DNA of 64,000 bases from Chitinophaga silvatica (GTDB lineage Bacteria > Bacteroidota > Bacteroidia > Chitinophagales > Chitinophagaceae). Below are positions 26,102-34,744 of this stretch, piece by piece. The stretch's first letter is position 1. The number at the start of each line of letters is the position of its first letter. Location: NCBI RefSeq assembly GCF_003419895.1, contig NZ_QPMM01000009.1, positions 186,001 through 250,000 on the forward strand, given 5' to 3'. The notes under the pieces were generated by a model. It was not told where the DNA came from. It saw only the letters and a program-made list of their open reading frames with translations, and did no database searches. Position numbers and translations under genes: made by a program.

Positions 26102-26956
26102 ATGAAACTCAAGATCGCAATCCAGAAATCCGGCCGCCTCCACGAAGATTCCATCAAACTCCTGAAGGAATGCGGCATCGACATCAACAACGGTGTTAAT
26201 AAGCTGAAAACAGAAGCCAGCAATTTCCCGTTGGAAGTATTTTTCCTGCGCGACGATGATATTCCTCAATACATTGAGGATGGAGTAGCTGATATTGGTA
26301 TTGTGGGCGAAAACGTTGTACTGGAAAAACAAAAACAGGTCAACATCGTACAAAAATTGGGATTCGGTAAGTGCCGCTTATCTATGGCAGTCGAAAAATC
26401 GTTCGACTACACCGGCATCCAGGACCTGCACAACAAAAGGATTGCTACCAGTTATCCGGTAATTGTTGGTGATTTCTTAAAAAGCAATGGTATTTCAGCC
26501 GAAATCCATGAAATCAGTGGTTCTGTCGAAATCGCCCCAGGCATCGGACTGGCTGATGCGATCTGCGACCTCGTTAGCAGTGGCTCTACTCTTTTCATGA
26601 ACGGATTAAAAGAAGTAGAAACCGTGTTGAAATCTGAAGCTGTTTTGGCGGCTTGTCATGATCTTCAGCCTGCTCAACAACAATTGCTGGATAAGTTATT
26701 GTTCCGCATTCAGGCTGTTAGGAAGGCAAAGAATACCAAGTATATTTTGCTCAACGCACCAAACGATAAACTTACTGAGATCATTGGATTGCTGCCTGGT
26801 ATGAAAAGTCCTACAGTACTGCCTTTGGCCGAAGCCGGATGGAGCTCGGTACACTCTGTATTAAGTGAGAATGAATTCTGGGATATCATTGAAAGCCTCA
26901 AAGCTGCTGGTGCTCAGGGAATTCTGGTTGTACCGATTGAAAAAATGGTGATCTAA
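26102..26956 (+). CDS. hisG: ATP phosphoribosyltransferase, long form
   Basis: 284 residues, the length of the long HisG form with a C-terminal regulatory (ACT-like) domain from about 210. It begins MKLKIAIQKSGRLHEDSIKL, has FFLRDDDIPQYIEDGVADIGIVGENVV, and the PRPP-binding loop DLVSSGSTLFMNGL. It catalyses the first and committed step, ATP plus PRPP to phosphoribosyl-ATP, and long forms are feedback-inhibited by histidine, so no separate HisZ is needed. First gene after the attenuator; hisD follows after 11 bp. Confidence 0.97.
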   Translation: MKLKIAIQKSGRLHEDSIKLLKECGIDINNGVNKLKTEASNFPLEVFFLRDDDIPQYIEDGVADIGIVGENVVLEKQKQVNIVQKLGFGKCRLSMAVEKSFDYTGIQDLHNKRIATSYPVIVGDFLKSNGISAEIHEISGSVEIAPGIGLADAICDLVSSGSTLFMNGLKEVETVLKSEAVLAACHDLQPAQQQLLDKLLFRIQAVRKAKNTKYILLNAPNDKLTEIIGLLPGMKSPTVLPLAEAGWSSVHSVLSENEFWDIIESLKAAGAQGILVVPIEKMVI

Positions 26957-26967
26957 AAAGAAGAGTC

Positions 26968-28233
26968 ATGCAAGTAATTAAATATCCTGATACTTCAACA
27001 TGGGCGGGTATTGTACAAAGGCCTGTAATGGATACTTCTACTTTGGAAGCTAAGGTTTCTGCTATCCTGGCTGAAGTACGTGCTACCGGTGATGAGGCTA
27101 TCAGGAAATTCGCCGCGGAATTTGATAAGGTGAATTTAACAGATCTCCAGGTTCCTGCATCAGCTTTTGCTGCTGCTGCTGCCACACTGGATCCAGCTTT
27201 AAAAACGGCCATACAACAGGCTGCAAGTAATATCACCAAATTCCATAGCGCTCAGAAGGAACAATCACAGGTTATTGAAACAATGCCTGGAGTTCAATGT
27301 TGGCGCAAGTCGGTGGCTATTCAGAAAGTAGGGTTATATATTCCCGGAGGTTCTGCCCCGCTGTTCTCTACTATTCTGATGCTGGGAATTCCGGCTAAGC
27401 TGGCGGGTTGTAAAGAGATTGTTTTGTGTACACCTTCCCTGCATCCGGCTATTCTATATACAGCTCAATTGGTAGGGATCAATAAGGTATTTACTATTGG
27501 TGGTGTTCAGGCAATTGGCGCAATGGCTTATGGTACCGAATCTGTACCACAGGTATACAAGATTTTTGGGCCGGGCAACCAATATGTAACCTGCGCCAAG
27601 CAGTTGGTAAATAAAAGCGGAGTAGCGATAGACATGCCTGCAGGTCCTTCTGAAGTGGCGGTATTGGCAGATGATACCTGTGTGCCTGATTTTGTAGCTG
27701 TCGATTTGCTCTCGCAGGCCGAACACGGGCCTGATAGCCAGGTGTTGCTGGTAACAACCAGCGAACAGGTGATCACCAATGTTACTAATGCCTTGGATGC
27801 CCAATTGGCAAAGCTTCCGCGTAAGGATATTGCAACCGGAGCTTTAGACAATAGTAAGATGGTGCTGGTAAAGGATATAGATACCGCAATGGAGCTGTTA
27901 AACACTTATGCTCCTGAACATTTAATCCTGGCTTGTATGGATGCTGCAGATGTTGCAGGAAAAGTAACAGATGCAGGTTCTGTTTTTATCGGTAACTACA
28001 CTCCCGAAAGTGCCGGTGATTACGCTTCAGGAACTAATCATACATTGCCAACAAATGGATATGCCAGAGCGTATAGTGGGGTATCATTAGATAGTTTTGT
28101 AAAAAAGATTACTTTTCAGCAAATATCACCTTCCGGTTTGCAGGCCATTGGTGCGACTATTGAGGCTATGGCTGCGGCAGAAGGACTGGATGCCCACAAA
28201 AATGCTGTAAGCATCCGTTTATCTACTATTTGA
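26968..28233 (+). CDS. hisD: Histidinol dehydrogenase
   Basis: 421 residues. Zinc- and NAD-dependent oxidation of histidinol to histidine, the last two steps of the pathway. Visible family motifs are YIPGGSAPLFST, IFGPGNQYVTCAKQLV, DMPAGPSEVAVLAD, SQAEHGPDSQVLLVTTS, YAPEHLIL and GSVFIGNYTPESAGDYASG with TNHTLPT. Length and motif order are normal. Second gene of hisGDCB. Confidence 0.97.
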   Translation: MQVIKYPDTSTWAGIVQRPVMDTSTLEAKVSAILAEVRATGDEAIRKFAAEFDKVNLTDLQVPASAFAAAAATLDPALKTAIQQAASNITKFHSAQKEQSQVIETMPGVQCWRKSVAIQKVGLYIPGGSAPLFSTILMLGIPAKLAGCKEIVLCTPSLHPAILYTAQLVGINKVFTIGGVQAIGAMAYGTESVPQVYKIFGPGNQYVTCAKQLVNKSGVAIDMPAGPSEVAVLADDTCVPDFVAVDLLSQAEHGPDSQVLLVTTSEQVITNVTNALDAQLAKLPRKDIATGALDNSKMVLVKDIDTAMELLNTYAPEHLILACMDAADVAGKVTDAGSVFIGNYTPESAGDYASGTNHTLPTNGYARAYSGVSLDSFVKKITFQQISPSGLQAIGATIEAMAAAEGLDAHKNAVSIRLSTI

Positions 28234-28254
28234 TCATCTCTAAACAGCAATAGA

Positions 28255-29328
28255 ATGTTTGATTTAAACGCCCTTACAAGGGATAATATAAAAAAACTGG
28301 TTCCTTATTCAACCGCTCGTGACGAGTTTAAGGGCAAAGCAGAAGTTTTCATGGATGCCAATGAAAACAACTTTGGTTCTCCATTACCGGTAAATTACAA
28401 TCGCTATCCCGATCCGCTGCAATGGAAGCTCAAATACAAGATGGCGGATGTAAAAGGAGTTCCTCCTCCAAATATTTTCATCGGTAACGGAAGTGATGAA
28501 GCTATCGATCTGTTATATCGTTGCTTCGTTAATCCGGGTGTGGATAACGTAATCCTTTGTCCTCCCACTTATGGCATGTATGAGGTAAGTGCACATATCA
28601 ATGATGCTGTAATCCGTAAAGTGACTTTAACACCGGAATTTCAACTGGATATTCCTGCTTTACAGCAAGCCATTGATGAACATACTAAACTGATCTTTAT
28701 TTGCTCTCCTAACAATCCTACCGGTAATACTATCAACAGATCAGATATTGAGCTTTTGTTGAATAATTTTGATGGGATTGTGGTGGTGGATGAGGCGTAT
28801 ATTAATTTCTCCCGTCATAAAACTTTCATTCAGGAATTGACGGAATACCCTAACCTGGTAGTACTTCAAACGCTGTCGAAAGCCTGGGGATTAGCCGGAT
28901 TACGTATTGGGATGGCTTTTGCCGGAGAAGATATTATCAACACCTTTAACAAGGTGAAAGCACCGTATAATATTAGTCAGGCTACGATGGAACTGGCTAT
29001 GCAGGCGCTGGATAATGTAAGTCAGGTAAATGAATGGATCCGTGAAATTGTAATTGAGCGTGATCTGTTATCGGCTGCGCTGATTCAGTTGCCTATGATT
29101 GTTGATATCTATCCTAGTGATGCCAGCTTTATTCTTGTTAAAACAACCGATGCTAAGGGTATTTACGAATATTTGGTAGAACAGGGTATTGTAGTGCGCG
29201 ATCGTAGTAAAGTGGAGTTATGCCTGGGGTGCCTGCGTATTACTATCGGCACAGCTGAAGAAAATGTACGCTTACTGGAAGCCTTGAAATCTTTTCATCT
29301 ATCAAAAGAAACATCTGTAACTGCATGA
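28255..29328 (+). CDS. hisC: Histidinol-phosphate aminotransferase
   Basis: 357 residues, fold-type I PLP aminotransferase. It has DANENNFGSPL near the N-terminus, GNGSDEAIDLLYRCFVNPG, CSPNNPTGNTI, VVVDEAYINF and the PLP lysine K209 in TLSKAWGLAGLRIG. It converts imidazole acetol phosphate to histidinol phosphate with glutamate. Its stop overlaps the hisB start by 4 bp (ATGA), indicating coupled translation. Confidence 0.96.
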   Translation: MFDLNALTRDNIKKLVPYSTARDEFKGKAEVFMDANENNFGSPLPVNYNRYPDPLQWKLKYKMADVKGVPPPNIFIGNGSDEAIDLLYRCFVNPGVDNVILCPPTYGMYEVSAHINDAVIRKVTLTPEFQLDIPALQQAIDEHTKLIFICSPNNPTGNTINRSDIELLLNNFDGIVVVDEAYINFSRHKTFIQELTEYPNLVVLQTLSKAWGLAGLRIGMAFAGEDIINTFNKVKAPYNISQATMELAMQALDNVSQVNEWIREIVIERDLLSAALIQLPMIVDIYPSDASFILVKTTDAKGIYEYLVEQGIVVRDRSKVELCLGCLRITIGTAEENVRLLEALKSFHLSKETSVTA

Positions 29329-30461
29329 AACGAGTGCTCTTTATAGACCGTGATGGCACGCTAATCAAAGAAGTGCCGCCAACTTATCAGATCGATAGCC
29401 TGGAGAAAGTGGAGTTCTATCCAAAGGTATTTGTAAACATGGCAAGGATTGCAGCCGAGCTGGATTATGAACTGGCGATTGTTACGAACCAGGATGGCTT
29501 AGGTACTGCTTCTTTCCCGGAAGATACCTTCTGGCCCGCCCAGAATTTTATCATGAAATCGTTCGAAAATGAAGGTGTGAAGTTCGATGAAGTGTTTATT
29601 GATCGTTCACTGCCGGCCGATAATGCGCCTACCCGCAAGCCTCGTACCGGTATGCTCACTAAATATCTGAATGGTGATTATGACCTGGCTAATTCTTTTG
29701 TAATAGGAGATCGTATTACAGATGTGGAGTTGGCAAAAAACCTGGGTGCAAAAGCTATCTGGCTCAATGAAGGAACCGGACTTGGAGGTGCTGAGATCAG
29801 CGATTCAGTAGCGATGCTGAAAGAGGTAATCGCACTGGAATCGACCGATTGGAACCGGATTTACGAATTCCTGAAATTGGGTCTTAGAACTACAACGCAT
29901 ATACGAAAAACAAACGAAACTGATATTAGCATTTCACTGAATCTGGATGGTACGGGTAAAGCTAATATTCATACTGGTTTGGGTTTCTTTGATCATATGC
30001 TCGATCAGATAGCAAGGCATGGATCTATTGATCTTAATATTACCGCCAAGGGAGATTTGCATATAGATGAGCATCATACTATTGAAGATACAGGTATTGC
30101 CTTGGGAGAAGCCATTGCGAAAGCACTGGGCGATAAGCGCGGTATCGAGCGTTATGGGTTCTGCCTGCCAATGGACGATTGTCTGGCACAGGCTGCTATC
30201 GATTTCGGTGGCCGCAACTGGCTGGTATGGGATGCCGAGTTCAGGCGTGAGAAGATAGGAGAGATGCCTACAGAAATGTTTTATCATTTCTTTAAATCCT
30301 TCTCAGACGGTGCTAAAGCTAACCTTAATATTAAGGCGGAAGGGGAAAATGAGCATCACAAGATAGAAGCTATCTTCAAAGTATTTGCCAAGGCAATTAA
30401 AATGTCTGTGAAGCGCAATCCGTATAATATGCAGCTTCCTTCAACAAAAGGGGTTTTATAG
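29325..30461 (+). CDS. hisB: Bifunctional histidinol-phosphatase / imidazoleglycerol-phosphate dehydratase
   Basis: 378 residues. The N-terminal HAD-type histidinol-phosphate phosphatase (about 1-165) has the D8-x-D10-x-T motif (FIDRDGTLI) and the later GDRITDVELAKNLGA. The C-terminal dehydratase (about 185-378) has GFFDHMLDQIARHG, DEHHTIEDTGIALGEAI and the second His motif EGENEHHKIEAIFK. The fused form is typical of Bacteroidota and enteric bacteria. It is the last gene of the first his block; a family A hairpin element begins at the base after its stop codon. Confidence 0.97.
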   Translation: MKRVLFIDRDGTLIKEVPPTYQIDSLEKVEFYPKVFVNMARIAAELDYELAIVTNQDGLGTASFPEDTFWPAQNFIMKSFENEGVKFDEVFIDRSLPADNAPTRKPRTGMLTKYLNGDYDLANSFVIGDRITDVELAKNLGAKAIWLNEGTGLGGAEISDSVAMLKEVIALESTDWNRIYEFLKLGLRTTTHIRKTNETDISISLNLDGTGKANIHTGLGFFDHMLDQIARHGSIDLNITAKGDLHIDEHHTIEDTGIALGEAIAKALGDKRGIERYGFCLPMDDCLAQAAIDFGGRNWLVWDAEFRREKIGEMPTEMFYHFFKSFSDGAKANLNIKAEGENEHHKIEAIFKVFAKAIKMSVKRNPYNMQLPSTKGVL

Positions 30462-30670
30462 CTCGCTGGCTTGCTTTTCACGCAAAGTGTCAAAGATTAA
30501 TATTAAGGGGCATAAGGATCGGAGCGAATCTTTTAAGATCTTCTAATAGATTTCAATAATAATAGAAATCATTCAGAACCCTTGAAAATACATTCGCTCC
30601 GATCTTTATGCTCTATAAAAAAACTCTTATACTTCTTAATATTAATCTTTGCGCCTTTGCGAGAAACAAC
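30462..30670. repeat. Family A long palindromic element, copy 1
   Basis: Starts at the base after the hisB stop. The left arm 30476-30529 (TTTCACGCAAAGTGTC, GATTAATATTAAG, GGATCGGAGCGAAT) is complementary to the right arm 30592-30666, which ends CCTTTGCGAGAAA and contains an extra insert of about 18 nt. The centre holds a further small hairpin (GATTTC...GAAATC, about 30549-30570). The outer motif CTCGC...CGCAAAG is shared with the copies at 42944 and 58533. It can fold as one large hairpin at the mRNA end. The spacer 30462-30905 otherwise holds only the trp leader region. Confidence 0.85.
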
Positions 30671-30679
30671 AAAAAAAAA

Positions 30680-30711
30680 TTTGCATTTATAAGAAAATTG
30701 TTACAAATTTG
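30680..30711 (+). promoter_or_regulatory. Candidate promoter of the trp leader
   Basis: TTTG (30680-30683), 20 bp of spacer and an imperfect -7 element CAAATTTG (30704-30711). It ends 8 bp before the trpL ATG, mirroring the short 5' end seen for hisL. The -7 match is weaker than at hisL. Confidence 0.4.
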
Positions 30712-30719
30712 TTCTCGTT

Positions 30720-30779
30720 ATGCAAAATATCAATACAAATATCAACAAACATTGGTGGTGGCACGGAATCAATCCTTGA
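30720..30779 (+). CDS. trpL: Trp operon leader peptide
   Basis: A 19-codon ORF reading MQNINTNINKHWWWHGINP with three consecutive TGG Trp codons (30753-30761) and TGA at 30777-30779. It precedes a strong terminator and trpE. This is the hallmark of ribosome-mediated Trp attenuation and fits my recollection of the Bacteroid-trp RNA motif described for this phylum. Confidence 0.9.
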   Translation: MQNINTNINKHWWWHGINP

Positions 30780-30861
30780 TCTGTGTTACAGTGCCATGTT
30801 TCGTATAGAAATATATTTTGTCAGAAGGCTCGCTGTTACACAGCGGGCCTTCTGCCTTTTT
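30759..30861 (+). promoter_or_regulatory. Trp attenuator: pause hairpin, antiterminator and terminator
   Basis: Regions 1 and 2: TGGCAC (30759-30764, overlapping the last Trp codon) pairs with GTGCCA (30791-30796). Antiterminator: CTGTGTTACAG (30781-30791) pairs with CTGTTACACAG (30833-30843), 10 of 11 positions. Terminator: CAGAAGGC (30822-30829) and CGCTGT with ACAGCG and GCCTTCTG (to 30854), then CCTTTTT to 30861. Stalling at the Trp codons disrupts 1:2 and lets the antiterminator form. Complete translation to 30779 covers region 2 and allows termination before trpE. Confidence 0.87.
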
Positions 30862-30905
30862 AGGCCATTCTCAATCAAAAAAACTAACATTTCACCCAAT
30901 ACATC

Positions 30906-32315
30906 ATGCGTACCATCCAAGTAAAAACGAGATCCAAGAAGATGTTGGCAGATATATTTACTCCAGTGGGAATATATCTACGACTCAGAGATAAATTTCC
31001 AGGTTCTATTCTGCTGGAAAGCACCGACTACCGGGCAAGTGAAAATAGTTATTCTTTTATCTGTGTAAAACCAATAGCGGGTATTGAAGTTACCTCTACT
31101 ACTAAGTTTGAGTTTAAATACCCTAATCTGCCAGTTGAAAGAAAAGAATTAAATAACAGACAACAGGTGTTGGATGAATTGGGGAAATTCCTGGGTAATT
31201 TTTCCTATGAAGGAAAACACCCGGTAGCAGCGGCTCAGAGCTTATTTGGATATACTACCTTCGATGCTGTACAACTGTTTGAAACCATCAACTTTAATAA
31301 AGATAAAAAAGGTGGAAATGATATTCCACTAATGCGATACCGGTTCTATCAATACGTCATCGCTATCAATCACTTTAAAGACGAACTTTATTTATGTGAG
31401 AATCAGATAGACGGACTGGATAGCGACTTTGATCTGATAGAATCTCTCATCCGCCACAAAGACTCACCAGGGTATCCATTCCAGGCTGTCGGAGAAGAGC
31501 AAAGCAACATGACCGACGAAGAGTACAAACAAATGGTCGAGAAAGGCAAGCAACACTGTTTCCGCGGCGACGTTTTCCAGGTAGTACTTTCCAGGTCTTT
31601 CCAACAATCCTTCAAAGGCGACGAATTCAACGTTTACCGCGCTCTCCGCTCCATCAACCCCTCTCCTTATCTTTTCTTCTTCGATTACGGCGATTACAAA
31701 TTAATGGGCTCCTCTCCTGAAGCGCAGATAGTAATTGCTAACGGAAAAGCTACCATACATCCAATTGCCGGTACTTTCAAAAGAACCGGGGATGACGCAC
31801 AGGATAAAATGCTGGCAGACAGATTACTCGAAGATCCTAAAGAAAATGCCGAGCATGTAATGCTCGTAGATCTGGCCCGTAATGATCTTAGCCGCAATGC
31901 AACAGAAGTAGAAGTAGCCTCTTACAGAGAAGTGCATTACTACTCTCACGTTATTCACCTGGTTAGTGAAGTAATCGGAAAGGTAGATCCTACTCTCAAT
32001 CCATTCCTACTACTGGCTTCTTCTTTCCCGGCCGGAACACTTTCCGGAGCTCCGAAATTCAGAGCTATGGAAATCATTGATCAGTACGAACCTACTGCAA
32101 GAGGATTCTATGGTGGATGTATCGGTGCTGTTGGTTTTGATGGCAACTTCAATCATGCAATCATGATCCGCTCTATCCTCAGCAAAATGAATACACTTTA
32201 TTATCAGGCTGGTGCTGGTGTAGTTGCAAAATCTGTTGCACAGTCAGAGCTGGAAGAAGTGAACAATAAACTAAATGCATTAAAACAAGCCATTATCCTG
32301 GCACAAAACATCTAG
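30906..32315 (+). CDS. trpE: Anthranilate synthase component I
   Basis: 469 residues. The N-terminal domain has the tryptophan feedback site LLES (36-39) within SILLESTDYRASENSYSF. The C-terminal chorismate-utilising domain (about 200-465) has QVVLSRSFQQSF, HPIAGTFKRTG, ENAEHVMLVDLARNDL, FPAGTLSGAPKFRAMEIID and GFYGGCIGAV. It converts chorismate and ammonia to anthranilate with TrpG, which starts one base after its stop codon. The LLES motif points to TrpE rather than PabB. Its start lies 45 bp after the attenuator T run. Confidence 0.97.
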   Translation: MRTIQVKTRSKKMLADIFTPVGIYLRLRDKFPGSILLESTDYRASENSYSFICVKPIAGIEVTSTTKFEFKYPNLPVERKELNNRQQVLDELGKFLGNFSYEGKHPVAAAQSLFGYTTFDAVQLFETINFNKDKKGGNDIPLMRYRFYQYVIAINHFKDELYLCENQIDGLDSDFDLIESLIRHKDSPGYPFQAVGEEQSNMTDEEYKQMVEKGKQHCFRGDVFQVVLSRSFQQSFKGDEFNVYRALRSINPSPYLFFFDYGDYKLMGSSPEAQIVIANGKATIHPIAGTFKRTGDDAQDKMLADRLLEDPKENAEHVMLVDLARNDLSRNATEVEVASYREVHYYSHVIHLVSEVIGKVDPTLNPFLLLASSFPAGTLSGAPKFRAMEIIDQYEPTARGFYGGCIGAVGFDGNFNHAIMIRSILSKMNTLYYQAGAGVVAKSVAQSELEEVNNKLNALKQAIILAQNI

Positions 32316-32316
32316 T

Positions 32317-32886
32317 ATGAAGATTCTTGTTTTCGATAACTACGACTCATTTACATATAATCTCGTTCACCTGGTAGAAAAAATCATCAATGGTAAAGTA
32401 ACCGTTGTACGCAACGATGAAATTCCTTTGGAAAAAGTGAACGACTACGATAAAATAATTCTGTCGCCCGGTCCTGGTATCCCTGAAGAAGCCGGACTAT
32501 TACTACCACTCATTAAAGAGTATGCTGCTACTAAATCCATCTTTGGGGTATGTTTGGGTCAACAGGCAATAGGACAGGCATTTGGAGCTTCTCTTATCAA
32601 TCTGAAAGAGGTATACCACGGAGTAGCAACAGATGTAAATATTATTTCCGACAATGGCAGATTGTTCAAAGGATTACCTAAGCAACTTAAAGTAGGTCGT
32701 TACCATTCATGGGTAGTTGACGAAGCTACTATACCCGCTGAATTGCTGATTACAGCTAAGGATGCAGAAGGTTATGTAATGGCAGTTCAACATAACAAAT
32801 ACGATGTAAGCGGAGTACAGTTTCACCCCGAAAGCGTACTAACTCCGCAGGGTGAACAGATTGTAAGGAACTGGTTAAATAACTAA
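32317..32886 (+). CDS. trpG: Anthranilate synthase component II (glutamine amidotransferase)
   Basis: 189 residues, class I glutamine amidotransferase. It opens ILVFDNYDSFTYNLVH, has LSPGPGIPEEAG, the nucleophile C79 in GVCLGQQAIGQAFG, and the catalytic His/Glu in VQFHPESVLTPQG. It supplies ammonia to TrpE. It could also serve para-aminobenzoate synthesis, as in many bacteria. Near-contiguous with trpE. Confidence 0.96.
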   Translation: MKILVFDNYDSFTYNLVHLVEKIINGKVTVVRNDEIPLEKVNDYDKIILSPGPGIPEEAGLLLPLIKEYAATKSIFGVCLGQQAIGQAFGASLINLKEVYHGVATDVNIISDNGRLFKGLPKQLKVGRYHSWVVDEATIPAELLITAKDAEGYVMAVQHNKYDVSGVQFHPESVLTPQGEQIVRNWLNN

Positions 32887-32927
32887 GGGAAGGTTATTGA
32901 ATAGTAAGACTTATAAAAGTTGCAAAC

Positions 32928-33923
32928 ATGAAAAAGATACTGAATTATTTATTCGAACATAAAACATTTAGCCGTGAAGCGGCAAAAGATATCCTGACAA
33001 ATATCTCAAAAGGGATCTATAACGAAAGTGAGCTGTCGGCATTCATGACTGTATTCCTGATGCGCAGTATTACGATCGACGAATTACTTGGCTTCCGCGA
33101 TGCGCTGCTGGAGCTTTGCGTACCGATAGATCTGAATGGTTACGACGTTCTTGATATTGTAGGAACAGGTGGAGATGCAAAAAATACATTTAATATTTCT
33201 ACTTTGTCGTGCTTTATTGTAGCCGGTGCTGGTGCTAAAGTTGCCAAACATGGTAATTACGGCGTATCATCGGTAAGCGGAGCTTCAAACCTGATGGAAA
33301 CAGCAGGATATAAATTCAAAAACGATGATGCTAAGCTGAAGAGCGAGCTGGAAGAAGCAGGTATCTGCTTCCTGCATGCACCATTATTTCATCCGGCATT
33401 GAAAAATGTGGCAGGGGTACGTCGACAGCTGGGTGTTCGCACTTTCTTCAATATGCTGGGTCCATTGGTGAATCCTGCATTTGCAAAGCATCAGCTGATT
33501 GGGGTATACAACCTGGAAATGGGAAGAGTATACAACTACCTTTTCCAACAGACAGATAAGAAGTTTGTAATTGTGCATAGTCTGGATGGCTACGATGAAA
33601 TTTCACTGACTGCCGATACTAAGGTAATTACAAACGACGGAGAACAAGATTGGACGCCTGAGCAATTAGGTAAACGTAAAGTTCATCCTGAGGATATTTA
33701 TGGGGGCAACTCTGTTGAAGATGCAGCCAAAATATTTATGAAAATATTAAAGGGCGAAGGAACCTGGGCTCAGAACTCTGTAGTATTAGCCAATGCGGCC
33801 ATGGGCCTTTATACCCTGGGCAAGCATGAATCATACGACGATTGCTTTGCTGCAGCAGTAGAATCATTGGAATCCGGTAACGCACATAATGCATTTAAAA
33901 AACTGATTGCCCTGCAATCATAG
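32928..33923 (+). CDS. trpD: Anthranilate phosphoribosyltransferase
   Basis: 331 residues. It transfers the phosphoribosyl group of PRPP to anthranilate. Motifs are DIVGTGGDAKNTFNISTLS, VAKHGNYGVSSVSGASNLME (the usual KHGNRAVSS loop varies to NYGVSS), HPALKNVAGVRRQLGVRTFFN and MLGPLVNPA. Length is normal. It starts 41 bp after trpG, the largest gap within the trp block. Confidence 0.96.
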   Translation: MKKILNYLFEHKTFSREAAKDILTNISKGIYNESELSAFMTVFLMRSITIDELLGFRDALLELCVPIDLNGYDVLDIVGTGGDAKNTFNISTLSCFIVAGAGAKVAKHGNYGVSSVSGASNLMETAGYKFKNDDAKLKSELEEAGICFLHAPLFHPALKNVAGVRRQLGVRTFFNMLGPLVNPAFAKHQLIGVYNLEMGRVYNYLFQQTDKKFVIVHSLDGYDEISLTADTKVITNDGEQDWTPEQLGKRKVHPEDIYGGNSVEDAAKIFMKILKGEGTWAQNSVVLANAAMGLYTLGKHESYDDCFAAAVESLESGNAHNAFKKLIALQS

Positions 33924-33937
33924 TCTGAGAATCATTC

Positions 33938-34741
33938 ATGAAAAATATTTTAGCAGAAATAGTAGCACATAAGAAGATAGAAGTGGCTGCACGAAAATTA
34001 GAGAGAAGTGAAGAAGTGTTACGCCAATCGCCAGCTTTCAAACGTACAGCTTTATCCTTACGTGAGTTTTTGCAAAACCCTGAAAGAACCGGCATAATTG
34101 CAGAGTTTAAACGCCGTTCACCTTCAAAGGGAATGATCAACGGAAATGCAACTGTAGAAGAAGTAACTACTGCATATGCCCGTTACGGAGCTTCCGGTTT
34201 ATCTGTACTGACAGATGAGAAATATTTTGGCGGCTCTTCTGCCGACCTGATTGCAGCAAGAGGTGTAAATCAGATACCGATTCTGCGGAAAGATTTTGTA
34301 GTAGATGAATATCAGATTCTGGAGGCTAAAGCTATTGGCGCTGATGTGATTCTATTGATTGCAGAGTGCCTTGAAGCTGATGAAGTAGCCCGACTGGCAG
34401 CTTTTGCCCATAACCTGGGATTGGAAGTTTTGCTGGAAGTACACAGCGAACCTCAATTGGAAAAAATCACTGCACACACACACCTGGTAGGTGTAAATAA
34501 TCGTGACCTGATTACCTTTAAGGTAGATTTTAATCGCTCCTGTGAATTGGCACCTAAAATTCCTGATGATAAGATAAAGGTTGCGGAAAGTGGAATCAGT
34601 GATCCGGCAGCAATTGTTACTTTAAAACAAGCCGGTTTCCAGGGATTTCTGATAGGGGAGTGTTTTATGAAAGAGAGCAATCCGGCACACGCATTTGAGC
34701 AGTTTGTGACTACAATGAATGCATTGCAACAGAAAAAATAA
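33938..34741 (+). CDS. trpC: Indole-3-glycerol-phosphate synthase
   Basis: 267 residues, TIM barrel. The signature IIAEFKRRSPSKGMI contains the catalytic lysine K58. It also has YGASGLSVLTDEKYFGGS, PILRKDFVVDEYQI, GVNNRDLITFKVD and the late phosphate-binding VAESGIS. It closes the indole ring from carboxyphenylamino-deoxyribulose phosphate. It is monofunctional here, followed by a separate trpF after 3 bp. Confidence 0.96.
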   Translation: MKNILAEIVAHKKIEVAARKLERSEEVLRQSPAFKRTALSLREFLQNPERTGIIAEFKRRSPSKGMINGNATVEEVTTAYARYGASGLSVLTDEKYFGGSSADLIAARGVNQIPILRKDFVVDEYQILEAKAIGADVILLIAECLEADEVARLAAFAHNLGLEVLLEVHSEPQLEKITAHTHLVGVNNRDLITFKVDFNRSCELAPKIPDDKIKVAESGISDPAAIVTLKQAGFQGFLIGECFMKESNPAHAFEQFVTTMNALQQKK

Positions 34742-34744
34742 AGT

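Noticed and set aside
30608..30924. Open frames of 66 and 91 codons between hisB and trpE
   Set aside because: They run through the family A hairpin and the trp attenuator, have no protein-like composition, and conflict with the leader peptide and terminator.
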